Source: Marinifilum flexuosum (GTDB taxonomy: Bacteria > Bacteroidota > Bacteroidia > Bacteroidales > Marinifilaceae). Taken from it: 64,000 bases of DNA. A program made the position numbers and the translations under genes. The DNA is taken from NCBI RefSeq assembly GCF_003610555.1, contig NZ_RAPQ01000015.1:36910-100909 (forward strand), given 5' to 3'. Under the pieces are notes generated by a model that saw only the letters and a list, made by a program, of their open reading frames with translations, was not told the DNA's origin and searched no databases. This document shows, piece by piece, positions 17,561 to 27,484 of this stretch; position 1 is the stretch's first letter; every line of letters begins with the position of its first letter.

Positions 17561-18508
17561 ATAAAGCTCTTTTCTCTTGTTCAAATCGTTTAGCAAGGCA
17601 GAATCACTTGTCTTTTTAAGGAACTCCTCAGCCTTTTCAAAATTTCCCGTCACCATATACAATATGCCAGCATCCTTGTTCGCTGTAGCAACAGATCTAG
17701 AATCGTTTGCATTGGCTGCTACCTCTGCAAAAATATCAGCCGCTTCGACATAGCTTCCTTTTCTAAGTAGTTTGTTAGCCGATTTGTTCGTTTTTTTCAA
17801 TTCTTTATCCTTGATCTTTTTTACTTTTTTTACATCGTAGGTTTTACAAAGTAATTTAGGTGTAATTTCGGCTACAATGGTATTCAGATAAGGAGCAATG
17901 CATTTCATAGTAATATCATAATCGCGAATTTCGCCTTCGTAATTACCATCTTTGGTCAATTTAGGAGCGCCCAAATACTCTTTCGAATAATGATAGGTCA
18001 TATTCATTTTCGAATAACTTTTTACTGCCACACCATCTTTGTTTGTAAACTGCAAATCGATAGAAGCTTCAGCATCCTTATTTTTCGAATATTTTTTTAC
18101 GAAAAAAGGAAGTTTGTGTGTTTCTGTGTTGTACTTTCCCTTTAAACCAACCTCTTCATTTTTTCTTAAACTTGAACGAATGCTTCCTGAAATTACCAAA
18201 TCAGCCTCAGCCTCACTACTTACCAATTGGTAGAACTGAGTGCTCATCCATGGCGTACAAAGTTTATGTCCTGCCTTCTCACCAATTCTGGCATTCTGAA
18301 TGTTCTCTTTTAATATTTTTTTCACTTCCATTCCTGTTCCTCTGTTCCACAATTCACCATCCTCAACAGGAATATCTTTAATGTATACCGTTTTAACCCC
18401 TTCGAAAACAAAAGAAGGCATTTTCATGGTATAGGTTCTTACTTTCTCGGCATTGGCAAATGTTGTTGCAACAATTACCAATGTTAACATTGCAAATATC
18501 TTTTTCAT
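17531..18508 (-). CDS. Secreted TPR protein with LpoB/CsgG-like N-terminal domain
   Basis: A 325-residue exported protein (signal MKKIFAMLTLVIVATTFANA). Residues 30-215 have the alternating pattern of a CsgG/DUF6340-type alpha-beta domain (VKTVYIKDIPVEDGELWNRGTG...EADLVISGSI...ASIDLQFTNKDG). Residues 235-320 carry TPR-like helices (LLRKGSYVEAADIFAEVAANA, GILYMVTGNFEKAEEFLKK). Such proteins sit in the periplasm or on the outer membrane and scaffold other proteins. It is the third gene of the minus-strand group and has a worn paralogue tail at 14.1-14.26 kb, which suggests past duplication around the two genes between them. Confidence 0.75.
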   Translation of the reverse strand: MKKIFAMLTLVIVATTFANAEKVRTYTMKMPSFVFEGVKTVYIKDIPVEDGELWNRGTGMEVKKILKENIQNARIGEKAGHKLCTPWMSTQFYQLVSSEAEADLVISGSIRSSLRKNEEVGLKGKYNTETHKLPFFVKKYSKNKDAEASIDLQFTNKDGVAVKSYSKMNMTYHYSKEYLGAPKLTKDGNYEGEIRDYDITMKCIAPYLNTIVAEITPKLLCKTYDVKKVKKIKDKELKKTNKSANKLLRKGSYVEAADIFAEVAANANDSRSVATANKDAGILYMVTGNFEKAEEFLKKTSDSALLNDLNKRKELYNELKRIGIL

Positions 18509-18581
18509 GTATTTAAATTTTCTTCAGTTGTTACATAACCCTAATAATTATAGGGTTTAGCATTATTATTTCTTTATTAAA

Positions 18582-19196
18582 TTATTGCACTCTAAACAAC
18601 TTCCACATCGACTTATCTCCTTCGGGCTTATTCTTGAAAGTGATTCTTTTGCCTTCTGGTGTTTCCACAAGAGTTAAGTATTTTATATCGGTTAACTTAT
18701 AGTGATCCAAGGTACCTGCATCATTCAGTTGTGCTTTTCTTTTAGCATCGTAAAAACGAACGTGCTCACCATCCTCACAGACTTCAACATATATTAAACT
18801 TGCATTAGGCAAATCAGCATCAGCAGCAATACGAATCTTTAAATAACCATCTTTGTCAATTACTAAGCCACTACTTCCGCTCAGAACCTTCTTTTGCAGA
18901 TTTATTTTATTCGCCTTCACCTTATCCGATTTGTAAGTATATGTCTGCTTTGTCAAACTTTTATCATCATGCGGAATCTCCACCAATTTAAAAGCACAAG
19001 CCGACTCTTCATCTCCACTAGTAAATACCAGATTTGCAATATCATAATTCACAAATCCCTCTACCGATTTACACTTAAGCTTGTAATAAGCCTGTCCCAT
19101 CATCGTACCTGACTTATTGGTTTTAATTTGTGCATTCACCTGAATGCCAAAGAATAGAATCAATAATCCTGTAATTAATTTTTTCATGTGTTTCAT
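18582..19196 (-). CDS. Secreted protein of unknown function
   Basis: A 204-residue protein with signal peptide (ITGLLILFFGIQVNAQ, cleaved near residue 22; the start could also be the second Met at residue 4). The mature part is beta-rich with conserved-looking runs LKCKSVEGFVNYDIANLVF and YIEVCEDGEHVRFYDAK. I recognise no family. It lies 73 bases upstream of the TPR gene on the same strand, so it probably belongs to the same unit. Confidence 0.65.
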   Translation of the reverse strand: MKHMKKLITGLLILFFGIQVNAQIKTNKSGTMMGQAYYKLKCKSVEGFVNYDIANLVFTSGDEESACAFKLVEIPHDDKSLTKQTYTYKSDKVKANKINLQKKVLSGSSGLVIDKDGYLKIRIAADADLPNASLIYVEVCEDGEHVRFYDAKRKAQLNDAGTLDHYKLTDIKYLTLVETPEGKRITFKNKPEGDKSMWKLFRVQ

Positions 19197-19347
19197 TGTT
19201 TTTTATTGACCTGTTTTCAAATCCTTTTCAGATTGAAATGGTCAGCTTTATAATCATTCTTATTTTTAAAATTGCCCCCTATACTAATCACAGTTCTACC
19301 CAATTATGCACACAAAAAGCATAGAGAGCAATGCACAGATTTTCAAA

Positions 19348-21426
19348 TTATTTGGCTGCTACTTCCTGGTTCTCTTCAACATGAATACTACAGCCTGTCG
19401 TTTCAACAATTTTGTTTAGGTTCTTTGATATGATTCCCTGGAAATCTGAATACTTCTGGTAAGAATCTTTGATTTTCGTGGTATTCATTTTAATGTTGTT
19501 GTATTCGTTTTTCACAACATCAAGCTTTCCTTTTAGTTCATCCACTCCAGGAACAGTTGGAAATTTTATCTTCATCTTATTCATAATTGGTTTGGCAGCT
19601 TTCATACCCAAATCAGCAATTTTTTCAGCTACAATACCGCCTGCAGTAAGTGCTTTATGAAGTGATAATTTTTTCCCAAGAACTTCAAATTCTTTTTTCA
19701 GCACTTTATCCATTTCATGAGTCACCTTACTAGCCTTATCAAGAGGTTTCTTAATCTTACCCAATCCGTTCTTAATTTTTTTAGCTGGATTATGCATAAC
19801 GGCCAAAGCTTTAGCTCCTTTCTCGAATGTAGTTAAGCTACTATTCAAACTTCTCATTTGATCTGATGCACCTTTTAATCCTTTATTGACCTCTTTAATT
19901 GCACCTTCTACCTTTTTAAAATCATTCTCTTTTTTCAAGGTTTTAATACAATCATCGATGGTGGCAACAGTAACTTCACTTTTTTTCAATACATCTTTGG
20001 TAGTTACAACAACGCCTTTCAGTCCATCTACTGCTACTTTTACATTATGAACCGCTGTTTTTGTAGGGTCTATAAATGGTTTTTCTATAGTATTAAACTT
20101 GCCAACCAAACCGCCAATTGGTTTTTGAGCAATAGACAATGATTTTGAAGTTACACCACTCACAGTTCCTACAATAGGAATTAGATTGAATGCTTTTAGA
20201 GTACTACCAACATTTTTCATTTTGGTATTTAAACTTCTGGTTTGGTCTGATACATAGGTTAGCATATCCATTACCTCGCAGCTTTTATTTACCGCTGTCG
20301 AAACCGTATTGATTCTTCCAGTTAGTGCTGTATATTGCTTCCTTGTTTCTGCTAAATTTTTCTTTAAACTCACCAATTCACTTCCAACCTGCAAGGAGTA
20401 AATGCGGTACATAGAGTCCTTGTAATCTGGGATCCACTTTTGGGCATTTCGATACAAAGCAATGATCTTATCCTTTTCCGATTTTGATTTTTCCAATTTG
20501 ATTGCAGATGCATAATAGTATTCTGCAATTTTCTCTGTTGCTGCCTGCAAAGAGTTTTTGGCATCCGGATGACTTGCATTCCATTTTAAAGCCAACTTAA
20601 ACTGGTCAACCGATTGAATGTTATTATCCACCTTTTTTGAGTTGAACAATTCCAAACCATTTTTGTAATAGATTTCAGAAATCTTATTGGCTACACCCTT
20701 TCTTGATTGACTGGCCAAAGTCAAACTTGGCGTAAACTTTAAAGCATAGCCCCATGCTTTGTGCGCCAGCTCCAAAGTAGGAATCTCATTTGATTTTTGA
20801 TTCTCCTCAGCAAAATCGGTAAAGTACTTGGTAATTTTTTGTGCAGTTTCCGTTCTAATTTCACTAACACAGTACTTATTATATGCTTTGATAAACTTTT
20901 CGTAAGCGTCCTGCACTCGCGATGCATCAATATCTGCCTTACCATTTGTCATGATCAAATCAAAAGCATACTTAACAGACGCATTTGCTTGCTCAGAGTA
21001 ATCTACAAAACTGGTTGTCCACTCCCACTTTCCTTTCGGATCAACAAATGGCAATTCTACCTGCTGTATCTTTGAATAAATGGATACCAATAATTGCAGC
21101 TTTTCAACACGTTTCTCTGCATCTGAAATACTGCTTGTATTTTCTGAGCTGCTTAGAAAAGATTTTGTTTTGGTTAATGAATTGTCAAAATGAGTATATA
21201 CAAACTTCTTGAAGGATTTCACTTCTGAATCTATAATAATTGCATTAAAAGCATGGTCTAATCCTTTTAGACTATTTCCCTTATTCATTTCCTCTTTGGC
21301 AAGTCTAAATTCGCCTTTACCTTCAGAAAACATTCCGCTTGCACCACAGCCGTATAAAACAACCGAAAAAACAAACAAATAAACAGCTGGAATTAACAAT
21401 CTTCGTAGAATAAAATTTTTCATCAT
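19348..21426 (-). CDS. Large coiled-coil/TPR lipoprotein
   Basis: The open frame extends 24 codons further upstream, but the best start is the MMKNFILRRLLIPAVYLFVFSVVLYGCG site: a lipoprotein signal ending in the lipobox LYGC. From it the protein is 692 residues. After the anchor, residues about 30-340 contain TPR-like helices (for example KGLDHAFNAIIIDSE, QFKLALKWNASHPDAKNSL), and 340-600 is long coiled coil (repeated Ser/Thr/Lys/Leu patterns). It is the first gene of the minus-strand group, divergent from the TPR/HTH regulator. Likely outer-membrane anchored with a periplasmic body. Confidence 0.75.
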   Translation of the reverse strand: MMKNFILRRLLIPAVYLFVFSVVLYGCGASGMFSEGKGEFRLAKEEMNKGNSLKGLDHAFNAIIIDSEVKSFKKFVYTHFDNSLTKTKSFLSSSENTSSISDAEKRVEKLQLLVSIYSKIQQVELPFVDPKGKWEWTTSFVDYSEQANASVKYAFDLIMTNGKADIDASRVQDAYEKFIKAYNKYCVSEIRTETAQKITKYFTDFAEENQKSNEIPTLELAHKAWGYALKFTPSLTLASQSRKGVANKISEIYYKNGLELFNSKKVDNNIQSVDQFKLALKWNASHPDAKNSLQAATEKIAEYYYASAIKLEKSKSEKDKIIALYRNAQKWIPDYKDSMYRIYSLQVGSELVSLKKNLAETRKQYTALTGRINTVSTAVNKSCEVMDMLTYVSDQTRSLNTKMKNVGSTLKAFNLIPIVGTVSGVTSKSLSIAQKPIGGLVGKFNTIEKPFIDPTKTAVHNVKVAVDGLKGVVVTTKDVLKKSEVTVATIDDCIKTLKKENDFKKVEGAIKEVNKGLKGASDQMRSLNSSLTTFEKGAKALAVMHNPAKKIKNGLGKIKKPLDKASKVTHEMDKVLKKEFEVLGKKLSLHKALTAGGIVAEKIADLGMKAAKPIMNKMKIKFPTVPGVDELKGKLDVVKNEYNNIKMNTTKIKDSYQKYSDFQGIISKNLNKIVETTGCSIHVEENQEVAAK

Positions 21427-21736
21427 ATTTTTTATAATTGGTGTAAGATTAGTTTTAGTATGTGACTTTTCGAAAATCAAATAATTGCGAGCATTCATGC
21501 ATCAATATGCTCCTTTCATCACAATGTTTATTTTACGAGCAATATCGAGATCAAAGATGCAAACATCCTTAAGCCTTAGGTAAAAACAGCAATAGACATT
21601 GCAATAGACATTTCAACACGACATTAATCAGTAGTTAATAATCAGCTACTTACAAAACACAATCTCCATACATTCCTATTTGTAGGAAAATTTGGTTTTT
21701 TTTACTTTTACAATCCCTTTAACAGTATGACATTTT
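21427..21736. promoter_or_regulatory. Divergent intergenic region with candidate promoter
   Basis: 310 bases between divergent genes. For the plus-strand gene, TTTG at 21679-21682 followed after 20 bases by TACTTTTA (21703-21710) approximates the Bacteroidota -33/-7 pattern, with one mismatch in the -7. This is a weak call. Confidence 0.35.
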
Positions 21737-23995
21737 ATGAAGCGCTTTTTTCTCTTTACATTCGTTTGGATATTTTTTATCACAAATGCTTTTTGCAACA
21801 ATAGAATCGATTCTCTTCTGAATATTTCTCAAAAGCAAACAGGAAAAGAATACTTATATACCTACCTTAAAATTGCCGAAGACTTCTCCTATGGAAATAA
21901 TGGCGATACCATTGTTTACTATTCCAAAATATGTCACTCGAAAGCACTTGAGTTACATGATGACATCGCCCAACTAAAAGCTTTGTTTTATTGGAGTTGT
22001 GGACTTTACTCAAGCAGGAAATACGATAATTCTTTAGAAAAAGTAGAACAGGTAATACATATATCGGAAAAATTGAATAGACCTCGGGAGATATTACAAG
22101 CCTATTATTTAAAGGCCCGAAATTATCAAGGTTCAAAGCAATACGACTTATCCATACTAAGTTTTCAGGAGGCTTACAGGTATTCTGTAAGCTTATTTCA
22201 ATCAGAAAATAGAGAATTTGCCTCCAAGTATTATCATGGCATTTTAAAACAACTAACCTACTCCTATTGGTACGCCGCAAAACTCCATGATGGAATTGAT
22301 TTTTTCCACAACGAAATCAATATCAATGCTTCTTTTTCTGAAAACCTCTTAAGATCCTACTATACCAATATTTCCTTTTTATACAACAGAGGTATAGATA
22401 TAAAGCAAGCTGAACGCTACCTCTTGAAAGCTGCCGAAATAAGTACTAAAGAAGGAAATACAAATCATATTTATATGGATCAGGCTTATTTAGGTGCTCT
22501 ATATGCCAATATGGGTAGGTATCAAAAAGCCATAAAGCATTATGAAAATGCTTTTCAAATAGCCAAAAACGAAAAAAGTAGCAATAAAATATCCTATATA
22601 ATTCTTAATCTTGGCATTTGTTACGATGCAAACGGCAACTTAAAGAAAGGTGTAAATTTAATTTTTGATGGTATAGAGTATTTCATTAAAAACAATAACA
22701 AAGCTGCAGAAGCTAAAGCCTATCAACATTTAGGCCGTTTAATGATAAAATGGCACAATTTTAAGGATGCAGATCAATACTTACACAAAGCCATTCATAT
22801 GCACAAAGAACTCAACTTTCCCTATCTTGCCATCACCGATTATACCAATATGGTTCTATCGAAATACAGTCAGACTGATAAGGATTCTACAAATTATTAT
22901 TTGAACATCTTAAAAAACGAGGCTGATAAACACAATGCTACCAGTGGTAAGTGTGCATACTATATCAACAAATCGCTGGTTAATCTAAACTTTAACAAAA
23001 ATCCACGAGCCGCATATGTAAATTTGAAAAGGGCAGATAAATTTTGCTCAACATTGAAATCTACTGCTCTAAGCACCTACATCAACAAAGCCTATGGAGA
23101 TTATTATTTAATGAAAGACAGCTTACTCCAAGCAAAAAGGCATTTCTCTATTGCATGGGCAAAGCGAAATTCCCTACTAATGCTTGTGGATAGATCAAAT
23201 ATTGCACAATCATTATCTGAAGTTTACAAAAGTTTAAACCAAACAGATAGCGCATACATATATTTGCAAAAAGCAGATAGCATTAACAAGAAAATCCATC
23301 ATCGCGAAGATGTATTAATGCTTTATCAAAAGGATAACGACTTTAAAGTCCTACAGGCCAGGGAGAAACAGAAAGTACTAACAAAAGAAAACAAAAAGCT
23401 TTTCGATCGAATTCTACTCATTCGAGCTTTCTATATCATCCTATGTATTAGTTTAATTAGCCTTCTTGTGATATATATGAAAAAACGAACAAGAAGATTA
23501 AAAACAGAAATTCAAATTAAAGAAAGTGCACAGGAAAAATTAAAGCAACAAAGCCAAATTGATAAAACTACCATTGAAAAGAACAATGAGTTGCTAAAAA
23601 TAAAGGAAGAAACCATTGAACAATTAAAAGAAAAACTTGCCAACAATCAAACAGCATTCACTACAGAAGAGGAAGTAAATGAATTGGAAGCGCTTTTAAG
23701 TGCAAAACTGACTACGGAAGAAGACTGGGACAATTACCTTCAACTTTTCACAAAGAAAAATCCAAATTTCATTCCTACTTTAAAAATCAGATATCAAAAC
23801 TTATCGAGAAACGAAATCAAAATCTTCACCCTCATCAAACTTGGACTTACAACTCGCGAAATGTCTGGAATTTTAATGATATCACCATCCAGTGTAAATA
23901 CCGCACGATATCGCTTGAGAAAGAAATTAAAACTGGAAGGAGATCAAAAACTGGAAGATATTATTGAAGAAATGATAATGCAAATTCAAGTTTAG
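21737..23995 (+). CDS. TPR sensor-regulator with C-terminal LuxR-type HTH
   Basis: A 752-residue membrane-bound regulator. It begins with a signal peptide (FVWIFFITNAFC), followed by about ten TPR units (for example YLGALYANMGRYQKAIKHYENAF, ILNLGICYDANGNLKKGVN), one membrane helix near residue 560 (AFYIILCISLISLLVIYM), a coiled coil, and a C-terminal helix-turn-helix (LSRNEIKIFTLIKLGLTTREMSGILMISPSSVNTARYRLRKKL). This is the Bacteroidota class in which a periplasmic TPR domain and a cytoplasmic LuxR/GerE HTH are joined by one helix. Divergent transcription from the secreted group suggests it controls those genes. That link is inference. Confidence 0.85.
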   Translation: MKRFFLFTFVWIFFITNAFCNNRIDSLLNISQKQTGKEYLYTYLKIAEDFSYGNNGDTIVYYSKICHSKALELHDDIAQLKALFYWSCGLYSSRKYDNSLEKVEQVIHISEKLNRPREILQAYYLKARNYQGSKQYDLSILSFQEAYRYSVSLFQSENREFASKYYHGILKQLTYSYWYAAKLHDGIDFFHNEININASFSENLLRSYYTNISFLYNRGIDIKQAERYLLKAAEISTKEGNTNHIYMDQAYLGALYANMGRYQKAIKHYENAFQIAKNEKSSNKISYIILNLGICYDANGNLKKGVNLIFDGIEYFIKNNNKAAEAKAYQHLGRLMIKWHNFKDADQYLHKAIHMHKELNFPYLAITDYTNMVLSKYSQTDKDSTNYYLNILKNEADKHNATSGKCAYYINKSLVNLNFNKNPRAAYVNLKRADKFCSTLKSTALSTYINKAYGDYYLMKDSLLQAKRHFSIAWAKRNSLLMLVDRSNIAQSLSEVYKSLNQTDSAYIYLQKADSINKKIHHREDVLMLYQKDNDFKVLQAREKQKVLTKENKKLFDRILLIRAFYIILCISLISLLVIYMKKRTRRLKTEIQIKESAQEKLKQQSQIDKTTIEKNNELLKIKEETIEQLKEKLANNQTAFTTEEEVNELEALLSAKLTTEEDWDNYLQLFTKKNPNFIPTLKIRYQNLSRNEIKIFTLIKLGLTTREMSGILMISPSSVNTARYRLRKKLKLEGDQKLEDIIEEMIMQIQV

Positions 23996-24130
23996 GAAAT
24001 ATTTTCACGCAACCCATTCACCTTTTCTTCATCATTTAATTGTATAAATGGTCTGGAAAACGACAAATGCATCTATAATTTAGGTACTATTTTTGTTGTA
24101 GTCAGGCTAGTATAACTCTAAAAGAAAGAT

Positions 24131-24712
24131 GTGATGAAGAAGTGGATATTTATTTTATTAATGGGTTTACTCACTGGTTGTCTAGACGACGATGATAAAT
24201 ACATCTATCATACCCACGACAACTCTGTAGTTTTGCTAAAGATCAACTACACCGATTTTGAATTTGAGGGAGGCATTGAAATATTTCTTCATTCAGAATT
24301 TAACGAATCTACTAACATTCCAATAAGTGTTGACTATGTTCCTCCTGGAGACTTTGGAAGTATTTCGCTATACTACGAACCCAAAGAAGAATTAATTTTT
24401 GAAGGAAGTATTGTTTGGGCAGGATCAGGAGAAAGAACATTCCCTAGATACATATATCATCCTGATAATTTTCTGTATCTGGATGAAGAAATCGAAAAAC
24501 CTGCCGACGAGAGGTTTCAAATTATTTTCCCTGAAGAAGGAGTTGATTACCCTCTAGAGGATATTTGGAATTCGATTAACGACTTGGCTATTGTAAATAG
24601 ATATTTAAAGGGAGGAAAAAACATTGGGCTTTTCCGATACACACCAAGCGTAGGTGTAGGTGATCCCAATGAATGGAGTTGGTACGTGATAATGAACACA
24701 ATACCCAACTAA
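24131..24712 (+). CDS. Lipoprotein of unknown function
   Basis: A 193-residue protein with a lipoprotein signal (MMKKWIFILLMGLLTGCLDDDDK; lipobox LTGC). The acidic DDDD after the lipid Cys could act as a sorting tag, in this phylum either outer-membrane retention or surface export. The mature part has short beta strands and many aromatic and Pro residues; no family recognised. It follows the regulator by 135 bases on the same strand and has a terminator just downstream. Confidence 0.75.
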   Translation: MMKKWIFILLMGLLTGCLDDDDKYIYHTHDNSVVLLKINYTDFEFEGGIEIFLHSEFNESTNIPISVDYVPPGDFGSISLYYEPKEELIFEGSIVWAGSGERTFPRYIYHPDNFLYLDEEIEKPADERFQIIFPEEGVDYPLEDIWNSINDLAIVNRYLKGGKNIGLFRYTPSVGVGDPNEWSWYVIMNTIPN

Positions 24713-24728
24713 CCACTAACTATGAAAG

Positions 24729-24764
24729 AAAAGGAGATGATGCTTTTGCATTTATCTCCTTTTT
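24729..24764 (+). terminator. Rho-independent terminator
   Basis: AAAAGGAGAT and ATCTCCTTTT pair around a small inner stem (GATGC/GCATT), followed by a T-run. It lies 17 bases after the lipoprotein stop. Confidence 0.8.
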
Positions 24765-24843
24765 ACTTTACGGTTTATTTGTTTCAATAATGTATGTAAT
24801 AATCAAACAACCTGATTAATCATTGGTCATTGTTTACCGTTCA

Positions 24844-25626
24844 TTACTTTACAGTTTTCTTCATAATTCCAATATAAGACCAATTCAGGTCTCTCAGTTT
24901 CATGGCTTCATCAATTTTGCCTTGTGTTTCTTCGTCGACATTGAACACCTCATTTCTACCATAAGCATCGAAATAATGCAAGTACCCTTCAAACATATCG
25001 AAAGTCATGTGTGTCATACGCACACTACTTCCCGAAGGCATTAATACTCGAGCTAAACTCCAATGACTCATCGTTTTTGCATCTACTCTTTTCTGATGAA
25101 TTGGCAAAAACAACTCCATTTCAGCCTTTTCATACTCATCGAACTTACCTTCAATAGCTTCCATAAAATTCATTCGCATTACCGTACCCACTTCCATTTT
25201 AAAGTCATCTTCGGTAGCCGAAACTACTTTCATGAAAATTCTTTTACTTAACTCTCGCGAACCAACTGTTTCCTTCAATTCTGCTTTCAATTCCTCTTCC
25301 GACATATTAGGATATGCCTTCTTGGCTGCGGCAAAAGTGTCTCCATTTGCCATTGCTTTAACCGGATCGTCGTAAATGGTAACAGTTAGGTACTGATATC
25401 CCTGTTCACTTCCTCCAGGCTTAAGCGACCAAAGATCCCACCCCAGTATTTCGCCATCTTTTAGGCGTTGTTCGTGTATTTTTTCATAGAAGGTTTCTGT
25501 TTCCCAATAATCATTCTCCATGTCATCGGCAACCTTCATAAAATCAAAAACCAAAAATCTTTCCTGCTGTGCCATGCCAACACTGCATAACAGAGCAAAC
25601 GTAACCAATAGCAATATCTTTTTCAT
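24844..25626 (-). CDS. Secreted protein of unknown function
   Basis: A 260-residue protein with a signal peptide (MKKILLLVTFALLCSVGMAQ). The mature part is helical with many charged residues; the runs VFDFMKVADDMENDYWETETFYEKIHEQRL and DLNWSYIGIMKKTVK are plausible domain edges. I recognise no family. It stands alone on the minus strand, convergent with the lipoprotein gene. Confidence 0.7.
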   Translation of the reverse strand: MKKILLLVTFALLCSVGMAQQERFLVFDFMKVADDMENDYWETETFYEKIHEQRLKDGEILGWDLWSLKPGGSEQGYQYLTVTIYDDPVKAMANGDTFAAAKKAYPNMSEEELKAELKETVGSRELSKRIFMKVVSATEDDFKMEVGTVMRMNFMEAIEGKFDEYEKAEMELFLPIHQKRVDAKTMSHWSLARVLMPSGSSVRMTHMTFDMFEGYLHYFDAYGRNEVFNVDEETQGKIDEAMKLRDLNWSYIGIMKKTVK

Positions 25627-25904
25627 TTCAGCAAGTATTTAGTGAATAATACTTAAGTTACATATTTTTCTCTCCCAAAACAATTTGATTTTGGTAAACC
25701 CTTTAATTTATAAGAGAAAGCAAAAAAATACAGCTTTGATAATTCGATTTGCTCAGAACCAAAATTGTTTTTGCTAAAGGTTGAAAGGCCAATAACGCTT
25801 AAAACAAGCATTGATTCTGAAGAATTAACAAATCAAGGTCTCAAATCGAAAATAAGTGCACATAATTCACTAATTTTAGAATTGAAGCACTAAAACCAAA
25901 CAAT

Positions 25905-26393
25905 ATGAAAACCTTAAACTGGAAAAAAGGCCTTTTTAGTTCTACTTACAAAATATACTCTGGCAGTAAACAAATAGGTTCAATAAGTAATCGTAGCTTT
26001 TCACAAACCAGTGAGGCCGAAATGAATGGGAAGAAGTATACTTTTCAAACAAAAGGATTCTTTAAGCAATCAACTGAGGTTTATAACGAATTAGATAAAC
26101 TTGTTGGTGAAATTCAATACAATTCGTGGATGACAAAAGCTCAAATCAGCTTAGACTCTAAATATTACTATTGGAAATACAATAATATGTGGAACACGAA
26201 ATGGGCCATGCTAGGCGACGACAATACACAAATAAACGCCTGTACCAACTCATTTAGCGGAAATATTGAAACCAATACAGATGATGAATTGGCAATACTT
26301 TCAGGTTTGCTTGTAACCAATTACTATATGCAAATGACCATTTCTGTATTGGTAATCGTATTTATTCCAATATTTTTAAGTGCGATGAATTAG
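25905..26393 (+). CDS. Hypothetical protein, LURP/scramblase-like beta fold plus membrane anchor
   Basis: A 162-residue protein. Residues 1-130 alternate short beta strands (YKIYSGSKQIGSISN, KKYTFQTKGFFKQSTEVYNELDKLVGEIQYN, KAQISLDSKYYYWK), the spacing seen in tubby/LURP/scramblase barrels, although I cannot confirm the family. A hydrophobic helix closes the protein (about 142-160). It lies eight bases from the convergent psd stop. Role unknown; an association with membrane lipid through psd would be guesswork. Confidence 0.6.
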   Translation: MKTLNWKKGLFSSTYKIYSGSKQIGSISNRSFSQTSEAEMNGKKYTFQTKGFFKQSTEVYNELDKLVGEIQYNSWMTKAQISLDSKYYYWKYNNMWNTKWAMLGDDNTQINACTNSFSGNIETNTDDELAILSGLLVTNYYMQMTISVLVIVFIPIFLSAMN

Positions 26394-26401
26394 AAAAAGA
26401 T

Positions 26402-27310
26402 CTATAATTTCTGGGCGATATTTTCGCCCATTTTTATTGAAGTTTCGTAGCCATGTCGGGTATTTTCAACAATATCCTCATCGAAAGCAACTTTTTCCTT
26501 CTCGAAGAATAAAACAACTGTAGATCCACCAAAAGCAAAGTACCCTTTCTCACTCCCCTTTTCTACAAATGCATCTTTCTTGTAGGTTTGTATAATACTA
26601 CCTACCATAGTTGCTCCAACCTCAGAAATCAAAATATCGCCATACTCCTTTGTTTTTAAAATACTATAAGCTCGTTGATTCTGACAAAATATTTCTAAAC
26701 TTTTCTTTAAAGCCAAAGGCGAAACCGAAAAATACTTTCCTTTAATCTTTTTTGATTTTGATGCTATTCCTTCAGCTGGAAAATGATATCGGTGATAATC
26801 GGCTGGAGCCAATCTAATAATAGCCATTGCCCCATCAACATACTTCTCTGCCAACTTTTTGTTCCCCAAAAAGCTATTAATAGAAAACTCGGATCCTTTT
26901 ACAAAAAACGATTCTACATCTTTAAGCGAAGAAAATGCAAGAATTTTTCCATCAGCAGGCGAAACGATGGCATCGCCAATAGGACGTTGCTTATCTTGAA
27001 TCTTACGATAGAAGAAATCGTTAAAATGCTTATAGGATTTACTATCTGATTCATGATAAATGGAAAGGTCTATTCCATTTTTTTTAACAAAACGCTTGAT
27101 TTGTCCTTTAGATAAGCGGCTATTCATGAATCTACCACCAACAGCCGAAACCACTTTTCTCTTTACAAGTACATGCAACGATGCTTTTCCAAAGAAAGAA
27201 CCATAAAGCCATTTAAGCATCCCCTCGCCGGGCACCACCTCTTTTTTTACTTTACCACTCTCTCTTTCAATATATTCGATGTACTCCATAAACGTTTTGA
27301 AATTATACAA
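26402..27310 (-). CDS. psd: Phosphatidylserine decarboxylase
   Basis: A 302-residue enzyme that makes phosphatidylethanolamine at the membrane from phosphatidylserine. The three functional positions are visible: the aspartate of SPADG (D120), the histidine in DYHRYHFPAEG (H176) and the autocleavage serine in FGGST (S263), which is turned into the pyruvoyl cofactor. This GGST form replaces the LGST of the Escherichia type. Length is close to the larger class of bacterial Psd. It is a stand-alone gene, convergent with the hypothetical gene and divergent from the acetyltransferase. No phosphatidylserine synthase gene is nearby. Confidence 0.93.
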   Translation of the reverse strand: MYNFKTFMEYIEYIERESGKVKKEVVPGEGMLKWLYGSFFGKASLHVLVKRKVVSAVGGRFMNSRLSKGQIKRFVKKNGIDLSIYHESDSKSYKHFNDFFYRKIQDKQRPIGDAIVSPADGKILAFSSLKDVESFFVKGSEFSINSFLGNKKLAEKYVDGAMAIIRLAPADYHRYHFPAEGIASKSKKIKGKYFSVSPLALKKSLEIFCQNQRAYSILKTKEYGDILISEVGATMVGSIIQTYKKDAFVEKGSEKGYFAFGGSTVVLFFEKEKVAFDEDIVENTRHGYETSIKMGENIAQKL

Positions 27311-27484
27311 GCTACAAATTTAGCAGTATTTCAAGAATAATCATCAAATTCGTTGGCTCTTTTAGTTGATTTATCTAAGAATTCGGATCGTTCACCCTAT
27401 TTAGAATCGAAAATTCATATTCAACATACTTTACTATCTTTAGTTTTTATTTCATTTAATAAACCTTTATTCATTAGTCCAAAC

